Of a stretch of DNA of 64,000 nucleotides, positions 16,725 through 25,472 are shown one piece after another. This stretch comes from Flavobacteriales bacterium UBA5081 (GTDB taxonomy: Bacteria > Bacteroidota > Bacteroidia > Flavobacteriales_E > Vicingaceae). The stretch spans positions 191,180 to 255,179 of the forward strand of contig DIAJ01000033.1 in the NCBI GenBank assembly GCA_002415785.1. Direction: 5' to 3'. Every line of letters starts with the position of its first letter. Positions within the stretch are counted from its first letter, which is position 1. Below the pieces are notes generated by a model. The model saw nothing but the letters and a program-made list of their open reading frames with translations. It was not told where the DNA came from and made no database searches. The position numbers and the translations under genes were made by a program.

Positions 16725-17903
16725 TTATTCTACGTAAATCAAGTATGGGGTACGCATTTTTTTAAATTGCCGTATCCCCTCTTCCCAGCTCTTGCGAATT
16801 TGCATTTCCGTTTTGCCTTCGGAAATGGCTTTTTGAAGCTGGTCGGTACCTGCAAGTAAATTAAAATAAGAAGTAAAAAAGGTATGTTTTTGAGGGTATA
16901 GCTTATAAAACTCGATTAGATAGTTTAAGTCAAGTCGATTCATATTCCTAAAAGAGCTAGCAGTTCTTACAGTAAAGTCTCTTCCATGGCAACGTTTTCC
17001 TTCAAGCTTAGGCGATTTCGCTCCTGTCATAGCCTCCGGTGTGAAAGTATAAGAAAAAGAAGTAAATGCAGGATGACCGATTTGCTGAAACGGTTTTGGT
17101 GTTCCCCTACCTACACTAACCACTGTACCTTCAAAAAAACACAAAGAAGGATATAAATAGATTGAACGCATATTAGGCAAGTTAGGAGAAGGTGCAACCG
17201 GCAATTCATATACATCACTTTTTTTATAGTTCAAGCAACTAATTACTTCCAAGTCACATTGAACAGCATTTTTTAACCACTTTTCTCCATTAATCATCTG
17301 CGCATACTCACCAATTGTCATTCCATGAACAACCGGAATTGGATGTATTCCAACAAATGATTTAAACTTTTCTTCCAAAACAGGACCATCGATAAAATGT
17401 CCATTAGGATTGGGTCGATCCAAAACAATCACTTTGATATTGTTTTCAGCTGCTGCTTCCATTACATAGTGCAAAGTAGAAATATAAGTGTAAAATCGTA
17501 CACCCACATCTTGCAAATCAAAAACAATAACTTCTAATCCCTTCAGTTGACTTTTTGTAGGCTTTTTATTATCTCCATAAAGCGAAATCACTTTTACTCC
17601 GGTTTTGGTATCTACTCCGTCCCCTACTTTTTCTCCGGCATCAGCATTACCTCTAAAGCCGTGTTCAGGGCTAAATACTTTTTGCAATTCCACTCCACTC
17701 TCCAGTAAAATATCTACTAGGTGGCGATCATCAATTACTGAGCTTTGATTAGCAACAACAGCTACTTTCTTATTCTCAATGTAAGGCAAGTAATCTTCGA
17801 GACGCTCAATTCCAAGAACAACTTGACTATTGTTTTCTTGGGCATTAACAGCAAAAAATTGCAGTAAAATCAAAGATAAAGTGAGTGAAAAATTAAATCG
17901 CAT
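16725..17903 (-). CDS. namZ: DUF1343 protein, NamZ-like exo-beta-N-acetylmuramidase
   Basis: A 392-residue exported protein of the DUF1343/NamZ family, whose characterised members release N-acetylmuramic acid from the non-reducing end of peptidoglycan fragments. I start at ATG 17903 (MRFNFSLTLSLILLQFFAVN, a signal peptide) rather than twelve codons upstream. Family motifs are intact: KKVAVVANQSSVI, SPEHGFRGNADAGE, VFDLQDVGVRFYTYISTLHY, VLDRPNPNGHFIDGP, VAPSPNLPNMRSIYLYPSLC and GRGTPKPFQQIG. The C-terminal subdomain reaches FYKLYP and FFTSYFNLLAGTDQL. It acts in the periplasm in wall recycling. It is divergent to the FtsX-like gene, and their starts are only about 50 bp apart. Confidence 0.88.
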   Translation of the reverse strand: MRFNFSLTLSLILLQFFAVNAQENNSQVVLGIERLEDYLPYIENKKVAVVANQSSVIDDRHLVDILLESGVELQKVFSPEHGFRGNADAGEKVGDGVDTKTGVKVISLYGDNKKPTKSQLKGLEVIVFDLQDVGVRFYTYISTLHYVMEAAAENNIKVIVLDRPNPNGHFIDGPVLEEKFKSFVGIHPIPVVHGMTIGEYAQMINGEKWLKNAVQCDLEVISCLNYKKSDVYELPVAPSPNLPNMRSIYLYPSLCFFEGTVVSVGRGTPKPFQQIGHPAFTSFSYTFTPEAMTGAKSPKLEGKRCHGRDFTVRTASSFRNMNRLDLNYLIEFYKLYPQKHTFFTSYFNLLAGTDQLQKAISEGKTEMQIRKSWEEGIRQFKKMRTPYLIYVE

Positions 17904-17954
17904 AGCACAAATAGTATTTCCTATTTTTGTTTGATACAAAAAATCACGCCAAGC

Positions 17955-19172
17955 TTGAACTTCGAACTATTTTTTGCACGTAAAATCATCAAAGGAAGTA
18001 AAAATTCCTTTTCAAAGCCAATAATACGAATTTCTATTGTAGCAATTAGTTTGGGCATCGCCATGATGACACTTTCTTTGGCAATCGTTGAAGGTTTTCA
18101 AAAGGAAATTGAAAAAAAAGTGATTGGCTTTGGAGCACATATTCAAGTTACCAATTACGAATCTAAAGGCTTATTAGAAAGTAAAGCCATCTCAACAAAT
18201 AGAGACTTTTACCATCAAATAGATAGCATAGATGGAATTTCTCATGTACAAGTATATGCCCATAAGGGAGCCATTTTAAAAACAGATGACCAAAATTACG
18301 GTGCAGTTATAAAAGGAATTAGTAGTGATTTCGACTGGAGTTTTTTTAAGCAATACATTAAAGAAGGCGATATTCTAAAAATTGCGGACAGTAGTCGCTC
18401 TAACGAATTACTAATTTCTGAAAATATTGCTCAAAAATTGCAAGTTGGAATAAATGATGAGATTTTAGTCTACTTTGTTCAACAACCTCCTCGATTGAGA
18501 AAACTTAAAATTAGCGGAATCTACAATACCGGCTTAGGTGAAATGGACGACCGTATGGTGTTCACCGACATTCGCCACATACAAAAAATTAACGGTTGGG
18601 AGGACCACCAAGTAGGTGGGTTTGAAATCCTAATCAATAATCTAAAAGATTTAGAACGTATGACTGAAGCAGTTTATCAAAATATTGACTATGATTTAAC
18701 TGCTCACTCTATAAGAGAAACCCGAATGGATATTTTTAACTGGCTGGAGCTTCAAGATATTAATGTAGTCATCATTATTACTTTGTTGATTTTGGTTTGT
18801 GGTATTGATATGATTTCTGCGCTTTTAATTCTAATTCTTGAAAGGACACAAATGATTGGCATATTAAAGGCAATAGGCGCCCAAAACGCTTCTATCCGAA
18901 AAATCTTTTTGTACAATGCCGCTTATTTAATTTTAATGGGTTTGTTTTTTGGAAACTTAATCGGGCTCGGAGCTGCTTATGCTCAATTAGAATTTGGCTT
19001 TTTAAAGCTCCCACAAGAAGCTTATTTTATCGACACCGTTCCTATTGCCATAGACTTTGGAAAATTGCTTCTGCTTAATATAGGCACTTTAGTTTTGTGC
19101 TTGTTAATGCTCTTAATTCCGTCAAACCTAGTAGCCAAAATTAGCCCTGTGAAGAGTATTCGGTTTGACTAA
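17955..19172 (+). CDS. FtsX-like ABC transporter permease (LolE type)
   Basis: A permease of about 405 residues with one N-terminal helix (RISIVAISLGIAMMTLSLAI), a periplasmic MacB-like core domain of about 210 residues, and three C-terminal helices (NVVIIITLLILVCGIDMISA, YNAAYLILMGLFFGNLIGLG, LLLLNIGTLVLCLLMLLIPS). ERTQMIGILKAIGAQNASIR is the typical coupling helix that contacts the ATPase. The likely partner is the LolD-type ATPase at 9510. No ATG is available. TTG at 17955 (MNFELFFARK) resembles homologues better than the TTG at 17931, and a TATTTTTG element at 17922-17929 would place transcription start after 17931. Confidence 0.85.
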   Translation: MNFELFFARKIIKGSKNSFSKPIIRISIVAISLGIAMMTLSLAIVEGFQKEIEKKVIGFGAHIQVTNYESKGLLESKAISTNRDFYHQIDSIDGISHVQVYAHKGAILKTDDQNYGAVIKGISSDFDWSFFKQYIKEGDILKIADSSRSNELLISENIAQKLQVGINDEILVYFVQQPPRLRKLKISGIYNTGLGEMDDRMVFTDIRHIQKINGWEDHQVGGFEILINNLKDLERMTEAVYQNIDYDLTAHSIRETRMDIFNWLELQDINVVIIITLLILVCGIDMISALLILILERTQMIGILKAIGAQNASIRKIFLYNAAYLILMGLFFGNLIGLGAAYAQLEFGFLKLPQEAYFIDTVPIAIDFGKLLLLNIGTLVLCLLMLLIPSNLVAKISPVKSIRFD

Positions 19173-19308
19173 ACTACGAAATAAGAAAGTTATCTCAGAT
19201 ATCTCCTTTTAAAAGATGGGCTTTTAATACCTTTGCAATCCAGAAACAAGCACTATAAAATGACTGTATTTAGTGCTTAAAGTGAATATAAAAGAATATC
19301 CAACACTG

Positions 19309-20673
19309 ATGAAGTATTACAATAACATACTAGAAACCATAGGAAACACACCTTTGGTAAAATTCAATAAAATCACAAATGAGATCCCGGCTTTAGTTTT
19401 AGCCAAAATGGAAACTTTCAATCCCGGTCACTCTATAAAGGATCGTATGGCTGTAAAAATGGTAGAAGATGCAGAAAAAGCAGGATTGCTTAAGCCGGGG
19501 GGAACCATTATTGAAGGTACATCAGGCAATACAGGCATGGGATTAGCTCTAGCTGCTATTGTAAAAGGCTATAAGCTTATTTGTACACTTGCCGACAAGC
19601 AGTCTAAAGAAAAAATGGACATTTTAAGAGCCATGGGAGCAGAAGTAATTGTTTGTCCTACAAATGTTTCTTCAGATGATCCTCGCTCCTACTACTCTGT
19701 AGCGAAAAAGCTTAATGAGGAAATACCTAATTCATTTTACCCTAACCAATACGACAACCTTTCTAACCGTCAAGCACATTACGAACAAACCGGCCCTGAA
19801 ATTTGGGAGCAAACTGAAGGAAAAATTACTCATTTAGTGGTGGGTGTGGGTACCGGTGGAACCATTTCCGGTACTGCTAAATACTTAAAAGAAAAAAATC
19901 CAAATATTAAAATTTGGGGAATCGACACTTATGGCTCTGTGTTTAAGAAATACCACGAAACCGGAGAGTTTGATGAGAGTGAAATTTACTCATACATTAC
20001 CGAGGGTATTGGTGAGGATATTCTACCTAAAAACGTTGACTTTGATTTAATCGACCATTTTGAAAAGGTTACTGACAAAGATGGCGTAATCATGACACGC
20101 AGATTGGCAAGAGAAGAAGGCTTTTTCATGGGCAACTCTGCAGGTTCTGCAGTTGCCGGCTTACTTCAAATGAAGGATAAATTGAAAAAAGACGATGTAG
20201 TGGTGGTTATATTTCACGACCACGGTAGCCGCTATGTAGGTAAAATGTTTAACGACGACTGGGTTCGCGATCGCGGCTTTATGGATGACGACAAGGTGAC
20301 TGCCGGTATGATTATTCAATCGCATGGAAATAAAAAACTAATTACAGCTTCTCCCGACGAAGAGCTCTGCGATGTGTTAGAAAAAATGACCAAATACGAT
20401 ATTTCTCAGGTACCAGTTGAGAAAGAGGGTGAGTTTATTGGGTCTATTAGTGATGCCATTTTTTCAGAAATGATCAAAAAGCCGGAACTAAAAACTCAAA
20501 AAGTAGAAACCGTAATGGATGAAGCTTATGAAGTTATTTCTGCGCAAACTCCACTTCATGAAGTAGCCGCTTTGTTAAATAAAAAACACAGAGCAGTATT
20601 GGTAAAAGATCGAGCAGGATTAACTCACATCATTACAATTCACGATGTTTTAGAGGCGATGAATAAAAGGTAA
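19309..20673 (+). CDS. Cystathionine beta-synthase-like PLP enzyme with CBS domain pair
   Basis: A 454-residue protein. Residues 1-320 form a fold-type II PLP domain: ETIGNTPLVK, PLP lysine Lys44 in HSIKDRMA, the substrate loop EGTSGNTGMGLA, and the phosphate-binding GVGTGGTISGT. Residues 335-454 form two CBS domains ending HIITIHDVLEAMNK. The architecture is that of cystathionine beta-synthase, which joins serine and homocysteine, although cysteine synthase activity cannot be excluded. I start at ATG 19309; the GTG twelve codons upstream adds residues absent from the family. The CBS pair suggests allosteric control by an adenosyl ligand. It probably stands as a single gene. Confidence 0.88.
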   Translation: MKYYNNILETIGNTPLVKFNKITNEIPALVLAKMETFNPGHSIKDRMAVKMVEDAEKAGLLKPGGTIIEGTSGNTGMGLALAAIVKGYKLICTLADKQSKEKMDILRAMGAEVIVCPTNVSSDDPRSYYSVAKKLNEEIPNSFYPNQYDNLSNRQAHYEQTGPEIWEQTEGKITHLVVGVGTGGTISGTAKYLKEKNPNIKIWGIDTYGSVFKKYHETGEFDESEIYSYITEGIGEDILPKNVDFDLIDHFEKVTDKDGVIMTRRLAREEGFFMGNSAGSAVAGLLQMKDKLKKDDVVVVIFHDHGSRYVGKMFNDDWVRDRGFMDDDKVTAGMIIQSHGNKKLITASPDEELCDVLEKMTKYDISQVPVEKEGEFIGSISDAIFSEMIKKPELKTQKVETVMDEAYEVISAQTPLHEVAALLNKKHRAVLVKDRAGLTHIITIHDVLEAMNKR

Positions 20674-20714
20674 AATTGAAACCCACAATAGCAAAGCATT
20701 AGATAGGAGCTTGC

Positions 20715-20735
20715 TTATCGCAGCCCTAGCGATAA
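20715..20735. repeat. Intergenic hairpin, 7-bp arms
   Basis: TTATCGC (20715-20721) and GCGATAA (20729-20735) are perfect arms around AGCCCTA, about 40 bp after the CBS-like gene. There is no T-run, so it may be a processing or repeat element rather than a terminator. Confidence 0.4.
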
Positions 20736-20813
20736 ACATTCATATTTCTTTCCCTGCTTTATATTTGGAAAAGAGTTCGTTCAATTTAGCTAATTTTACG
20801 CTCGAATTCAGCT

Positions 20814-23093
20814 ATGAAGAAAGTCGCTTTAATTTTATTGGTTTTGAGCTTGCTAAGTCCGCATTTATTTGCGCAAAAAGTGGGTTTAGTATTGAGCGGC
20901 GGCGGTGCTTCGGGCATGGCTCATGTTGGTGTGCTTAAAGCTTTAGAAGAAAACGGCATTGCTGTAGACTACATTGTAGGCACTTCAGTTGGTGCTTTTA
21001 TAGGCGGACTTTATGCTTCCGGATACAGTCCAAATGAAATTGAGCAAATTGTTATCTCTGATGAGTTTAGAAATGCGGCCAATGGCATTATTCAAGAAGA
21101 ATATAAATTCTTTCTGAAAAAAAGTAGAGATAATGCTGCCATGATCAATTGGCACTTTAAGTTAGACTCCATCTTTGAAGTAAACATTCCCACCAACTTT
21201 GTTAACTCTTCCCCGGTTGATTTTGGACTTATCGCTTATTTTGCGGCTGCCAATGCCATAGCAAATAAGAATTTCGACAGCTTGCTCATTCCCTTCAGAT
21301 GTCTTTCAGCAAATATTTCTAAAAGAAAACAAGAAGTGCTTTCCAATGGAAATTTGGCTTTGGCAATTCGGGCATCAATGACATACCCTTTTTATGTTTC
21401 ACCGATTACCATTAATGGTGACCTGATGTTCGACGGCGGACTTTACAACAACTTTCCAGTGGATGTTATGTGTGAAGAATTTGATGTTGATTACATCATT
21501 GCAAGTAATGTAAGTACTAAAATTCCTCCGCCATCAGAAGACAACCTTCTTTCACAAATTAGAAGCATGTTGATTAAAGATTCTGATTATAAAATAAACT
21601 GTACCAAGGGTATAATCATTAATGCCGATGTAGAAGATATTTCTACATTCGACTTCTACCAAAACCAAGAGGCCATCAACCGTGGCTACGAAGAAGCTAG
21701 CTTATTGGTTGACTCCATAAAGAATGAGATTCAAGTCGGCAACATAGACCAATTAAAAGCTCGAAGAGACACTTTCAATCAGCAAAAACCTCTACTCTAT
21801 TTTGGTGATATTGACTACGAAGGACTTCATCCGCGTCAAGCAAAATACTACGAACAAAACCTCGATAAATTAGCTGAAGAGTTTCCATATAAAAACCTAG
21901 AAGCTGCTGCCATGAAAGCGCTTTCTGATGAAAAAATTAAGAGCATACTTCCTAAAGCCGATTGGAATGAGGAAAAACAAAATTTCGACCTTTTCTTAAA
22001 AGTTAAAAAAGAAAAACCTTTTAAAGCTTCTTTTGGTGGTGTAATTAGTAGTAAACCCTTTAGTACCGGCTTTTTTGAATTGGATTACAATCGACTTAAT
22101 GCCACCGGATTGAAAGCAAGGGGGAACATTTACTTTGGTAATTTTTACAGCTCTACTGAAGCTGGACTGCGTTGGGATATTCCCTTTGACATCCCCTTCT
22201 ATTTAGAATCACATTTTACTATCAATCAGTTTGATTACTTTAATGATCGTACCGCTTTTATCGATAATGTAAACCAATCCTATATTATTGCCAACGAAAA
22301 TTACTGGGAGAGCAAAATCGGCTTACCGGTTTTTAATAAGGGCAAAGTAAATTTTGGTGCCTCCTACTTTTGGCAAGACTACGAATATTATCAAAACAGC
22401 GACTTTGACCGTGGTGATACTTCCGACCTTACGAAATTTGAAGGTTACTCCACATTTGCAAAATATCAGCTTAACTCCCTGAATAGAAAAATGTATGCAA
22501 CCAAGGGCACTAAGCTTAAATTGATGATGCGCTATATTAGCGGTAGAGAAAAAACCTATCCCGGCTCAACGGCATTGCTGCGCGACAAAGCTTTTGAGCG
22601 CCACGATTGGTTGATTTTACAGGCGAAGTTTGAAAAATACTTTCTCAGTAAAAAGCGCATACGTTTTGGTATATCAGCAGAGGGCGTATACTCCGACCAA
22701 CCTTTTATGCAAAACTACACTGCCACTGTTTTAATGGCTCCGGCTTATAGTCCGTTGCCGGAAAACCGAACACTATTTCAAAATCAGTACCGCGCTTTGA
22801 GTTATGTGGGTGGAGGTTTAAGAGCCATTTACACTTATCGTGATTTATTGGACTTTAGAGCTGAATTGCACGTTTTTCAGCCTTATGAAACCATTAACAG
22901 CAACGAATTAGGACAGGCTCAATTGGGCGAAGAAATTGTTGACCGTGACTTATTGGGCACCTTTACTGCTGTTTACCATTCTCGCTTAGGGCCACTTGCC
23001 GCCAGCCTCAACTACTTTGGCGATGCCGAAAATGAATTGAGCTTCTTGGTGCATTTTGGCTATATTATTTTTAATAAGAGAGGGTTTGAGTAG
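20814..23093 (+). CDS. Patatin-like phospholipase with C-terminal outer-membrane barrel (PlpD-like)
   Basis: A 759-residue outer-membrane protein. A signal peptide (MKKVALILLVLSLLSPHLFA) leads to a patatin domain at residues about 22-300, with oxyanion motif SGGGASGMAHVG, nucleophile Ser58 in GTSVG and Asp207 in DGGLYNNFPVD completing the Ser-Asp dyad. Residues about 310-385 look like a POTRA-type domain (YFGDIDYEGLHPRQ). The remainder is a BamA/Omp85-like 16-strand barrel ending HFGYIIFNKRGFE with terminal aromatic residues. This matches type Vd autotransporter architecture, in which the patatin may be secreted or surface-exposed. Family members hydrolyse phospholipids; the substrate here is unknown. 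Confidence 0.9.
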   Translation: MKKVALILLVLSLLSPHLFAQKVGLVLSGGGASGMAHVGVLKALEENGIAVDYIVGTSVGAFIGGLYASGYSPNEIEQIVISDEFRNAANGIIQEEYKFFLKKSRDNAAMINWHFKLDSIFEVNIPTNFVNSSPVDFGLIAYFAAANAIANKNFDSLLIPFRCLSANISKRKQEVLSNGNLALAIRASMTYPFYVSPITINGDLMFDGGLYNNFPVDVMCEEFDVDYIIASNVSTKIPPPSEDNLLSQIRSMLIKDSDYKINCTKGIIINADVEDISTFDFYQNQEAINRGYEEASLLVDSIKNEIQVGNIDQLKARRDTFNQQKPLLYFGDIDYEGLHPRQAKYYEQNLDKLAEEFPYKNLEAAAMKALSDEKIKSILPKADWNEEKQNFDLFLKVKKEKPFKASFGGVISSKPFSTGFFELDYNRLNATGLKARGNIYFGNFYSSTEAGLRWDIPFDIPFYLESHFTINQFDYFNDRTAFIDNVNQSYIIANENYWESKIGLPVFNKGKVNFGASYFWQDYEYYQNSDFDRGDTSDLTKFEGYSTFAKYQLNSLNRKMYATKGTKLKLMMRYISGREKTYPGSTALLRDKAFERHDWLILQAKFEKYFLSKKRIRFGISAEGVYSDQPFMQNYTATVLMAPAYSPLPENRTLFQNQYRALSYVGGGLRAIYTYRDLLDFRAELHVFQPYETINSNELGQAQLGEEIVDRDLLGTFTAVYHSRLGPLAASLNYFGDAENELSFLVHFGYIIFNKRGFE

Positions 23094-23165
23094 AGCCTCA
23101 TATTGTTGACTAGCACTTTCAAATCGTATTTTTCCTTACCTTAGCCTTTAAAGGCAGCAAAATAA

Positions 23166-24173
23166 ATGAAAGGTATCCACCAAGACATCATACGACAACT
23201 TTTTACCTTAATCCTTATCATTGGTTTAGGTTTGCTCATTTTTTGGAAACTACTGCCCTTTATGAGCGGATTGTTGGGCGCAGTTACGATTTATATCGTT
23301 TCCAAAAAATCAATGAGAAAGTTGGTGGAAAGAGGCTGGAAAAAGTCATTGGCCGCTGCTTTAATCATGATTATTTCATTTGTGGGCATATTGGTTCCCA
23401 TTGGCTTGGTAGTTCTTATGCTTTCTACAAAAGTGCGCTCAGCACTCGACAAAACAGAACAAGTAATTGCGGTTTTAAAAGAGGAGTTGTCAATTATCGA
23501 GGAACGATTTAACATAGAACTTTTCTCCTCTTTCAACTCAAAAGAAGTGGTGAATTGGGTGTCGCAAAATGCCCCATCTGTTGTAGGAAACACCTTTAAT
23601 CTTTTTATTACGCTAAGTATTCTTTACTTTTTACTTTACTATATGTTGGTTCACCGAAATAGTTTTATACAAGCCATTTATCGCTATTTCCCTATGCGCT
23701 CAGAAAACATACAAACCATTAGCGATGAAGTGAACAATGTGGTTAAATCAAACGCCATTGGCATTCCTTTAATTGCCATTATTCAAGGCTTTGTTGCTTT
23801 AATTGGTTTTTTTATTTTCGGAGTGCCCAATCCTTGGTTTTGGTTTGTCATCACCGCTGTAGGCTCTATGATTCCTCTCGTTGGAACCGCCATAGGGATT
23901 GTTCCGGTAACCATTATTATGTTTGTTACTGAACACCACTTTCAAGGTATAGGTATTATGCTTTATGGAATGCTTGTCGTTGGTTCTACGGATAATCTTT
24001 TTCGAATGATTGTACAAAAAAGACTGGCTGACATACACCCCTTAATTACCTTGATTGGTGTTGTGATTGGGGTACCTCTCTTTGGTTTTATTGGCTTAAT
24101 TTTTGGTCCTTTGCTAATTAGCTTGTTTCTGCTTATGCTGAAAATTTATAGAGATGAGTTTGTGCAAGAATAA
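23166..24173 (+). CDS. AI-2E family transporter (PerM/YdiK-like)
   Basis: A 335-residue membrane protein with about eight helices. The first pair spans LFTLILIIGLGLLIFWKLLP and the following GLLGAVTIYIVS, then LIMIISFVGILVPIGLVVLM; a long amphipathic cytoplasmic segment (residues about 90-135) follows, then five more helices ending GLIFGPLLISLFLLMLKIYR. GVPNPWFWFVITAVGSMIPLVG matches the conserved family motif. The family name reflects an early proposal of autoinducer-2 export; several members are instead Na+/H+ or other ion exporters, so the substrate is undetermined. It is 72 bp after the patatin gene in the same direction and probably transcribed with it or alone. Confidence 0.88.
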   Translation: MKGIHQDIIRQLFTLILIIGLGLLIFWKLLPFMSGLLGAVTIYIVSKKSMRKLVERGWKKSLAAALIMIISFVGILVPIGLVVLMLSTKVRSALDKTEQVIAVLKEELSIIEERFNIELFSSFNSKEVVNWVSQNAPSVVGNTFNLFITLSILYFLLYYMLVHRNSFIQAIYRYFPMRSENIQTISDEVNNVVKSNAIGIPLIAIIQGFVALIGFFIFGVPNPWFWFVITAVGSMIPLVGTAIGIVPVTIIMFVTEHHFQGIGIMLYGMLVVGSTDNLFRMIVQKRLADIHPLITLIGVVIGVPLFGFIGLIFGPLLISLFLLMLKIYRDEFVQE

Positions 24174-24203
24174 AGAGCTGTCAGGTTTTTGAAAGCTAGC
24201 AGC

Positions 24204-24809
24204 TCAATAGAACTCAATACCGCTAATTGATGGTGATGCTTGATGGCAGTAGATAAAATTTTGTTTGTCATCAAAAATAGCTAAAACATTATCCCGGGAT
24301 ACTAAAGTTGGTTTGTCAGAGATTATCGCTCTGTAGGATGAGAACTTCCAATTCTCAGGCAATACAGCTAAACCGGCTTCAATCGGATTACAGTGAATAT
24401 AATGAACCAACTTTCGCATATATGATTCATCTTCAACCTTTATTCGCTTAAAAGGTTTCATGAAAAGAGTACCCTTTCTACTATGCATTTTATTGAATGC
24501 TTGAGTATAAGAACTGAAAAAGTTTGAAAACTGCTTACTAATTACTAAACCATATTGAAGCTCTGCCAAAGTTTGGAACTTTGGCAGAGCTTTAAGCAAT
24601 TGCTCATTTTTTATTTTAACTAAAAAATGAAAGTGGTTTGGCATTAAACAATAGCAATAAGTATCTACAAGATCACTTAAATATTTAGTATACCTCTTAA
24701 GAAAGAAAGTATAATTTTCCTCTGACAAAAAAAGCATTTCATTTCCATTCGCTCTGTTATAGATATGATAAAAGCAATCAGGCTCAAAGTCAGAATATTT
24801 ATTAAGCAT
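24204..24809 (-). CDS. REP-associated tyrosine transposase (RAYT, Y1_Tnp superfamily)
   Basis: A 201-residue single-domain transposase. DCFYHIYNRANGNE opens the family, MPNHFHFLVKI contains the HxH metal-binding pair (His59, His61), and YIHCNPIEAGL carries a candidate catalytic tyrosine (Tyr137), as in TnpA-REP proteins. ISKQFSNFFSSYTQAFNKMH and RKGTLFMKPFKRI are further family hallmarks. RAYTs are usually single-copy and process neighbouring palindromic REP sequences. The gene contains a perfect palindrome in residues about 73-84 that is duplicated within a 57-bp repeat upstream of the gene. The frame is intact through the repeat. It is not flanked by IS-type terminal inverted repeats. Confidence 0.92.
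   Translation of the reverse strand: MLNKYSDFEPDCFYHIYNRANGNEMLFLSEENYTFFLKRYTKYLSDLVDTYCYCLMPNHFHFLVKIKNEQLLKALPKFQTLAELQYGLVISKQFSNFFSSYTQAFNKMHSRKGTLFMKPFKRIKVEDESYMRKLVHYIHCNPIEAGLAVLPENWKFSSYRAIISDKPTLVSRDNVLAIFDDKQNFIYCHQASPSISGIEFY
24553..24609. repeat. REP-like 57-bp repeat, copy A (inside the RAYT gene)
   Basis: The segment is identical over 57 bp to 24962-25018. Its core is a perfect palindrome with 16-bp arms (24558-24573 and 24577-24592) around TGG; the left arm is AAGCTCTGCCAAAGTT. In the RAYT frame it encodes residues about 67-86. Confidence 0.95.
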
Positions 24810-24961
24810 TCAATAGTAAATTAAAATTCAATACGAAAACTAAATTACTAAATATCTGACCTTTAAAACTCGACCTAGTAGTTTTTAACTCAAAAAAACC
24901 ATCCTTTACTGACAGTCTTCTTTAAAAATATACCTCTTAAAATATTAAGCTTATGCTTTAG

Positions 24962-25018
24962 TATTGAAGCTCTGCCAAAGTTTGGAACTTTGGCAGAGCT
25001 TTAAGCAATTGCTCATTT
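24962..25018. repeat. REP-like 57-bp repeat, copy B (upstream of the RAYT gene)
   Basis: Identical over 57 bp to copy A and in the same orientation, 409 bp away. The palindrome arms are at 24967-24982 and 24986-25001. It lies 153-209 bp upstream of the transposase start codon, the usual position of a RAYT-linked REP. Confidence 0.95.
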
Positions 25019-25093
25019 AAAATTAGCTAACTCTTTATCAGCAAAATAAGTACTGTTGATTTATGTGCTTTGAGAAGCTGCTTAGGTTAAAAC

Positions 25094-25124
25094 AAAAAAA
25101 GGGAAGCTCACACTTCCCTTTTTC
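25094..25124 (-). terminator. Rho-independent terminator after rpoC-DUF3467
   Basis: On the minus strand AAGGGAAG, TGTGAG and CTTCCCTT form a hairpin followed by a run of T. It starts about 20 bp after the DUF3467 stop and probably ends the rpoBC transcription unit. Confidence 0.85.
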
Positions 25125-25144
25125 TCTTTATAAAACAAAATCGT

Positions 25145-25465
25145 TTAAGCTTCTGCTTTAGGCCCGCCAAAGTTCATTGGAAATTGAGGACCTTCAGAAT
25201 CTTTAATACTTCCGTGCAAAGACTCAAATTTGCTGATATTATCTTGTAAAGCTCGTAATAAGCGCTTGGCATGTTGTGGAGTCATCATTATTCTCGACTT
25301 CACTTTTGCCTTAGGCAGTCCGGGCATTACTTTAATAAAATCAAAGACAAACTCTGCATTGGAGTGACTGATGATTGCTAAGTTAGAATAAATTCCTTCA
25401 GCAATCTCTTCGGTCAACTCAATGTTTAACTTACCTTCTTCTTGCTTCTTATCGTCTTCGCTCAT
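25145..25465 (-). CDS. DUF3467 domain-containing protein
   Basis: A 106-residue soluble protein. The core reads GIYSNLAIISHSNAEFVFDF, then KSRIMMTPQHAKRLLRALQD, the DUF3467 signature. The N terminus is charged (MSEDDKKQEEGKLNIEL) and the C terminus ends FPMNFGGPKAEA. It begins 7 bp after the rpoC stop codon and is followed by a terminator, so it must be mainly transcribed with rpoBC. In Bacteroidota this gene commonly follows rpoC, which hints at a role linked to RNA polymerase or translation. Its biochemical function is unknown. Confidence 0.92.
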   Translation of the reverse strand: MSEDDKKQEEGKLNIELTEEIAEGIYSNLAIISHSNAEFVFDFIKVMPGLPKAKVKSRIMMTPQHAKRLLRALQDNISKFESLHGSIKDSEGPQFPMNFGGPKAEA

Positions 25466-25472
25466 ACTTGAT

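Larger units (their letters stand above)
24810..25144. other. Non-coding gap carrying a REP-like repeat and the DUF3467 terminator
   Basis: 335 bp upstream of the RAYT start and downstream of the DUF3467 gene. It holds REP-like copy B (24962-25018) and a terminator hairpin (25094-25124). The remaining sequence is AT-rich, and I see no open frame worth reporting. Confidence 0.7.

Noticed and set aside
24174..24206. A hairpin GAGCTG...CAGCTC after the AI-2E gene as a terminator
   Set aside because: Long loop, short arms and no T-run.
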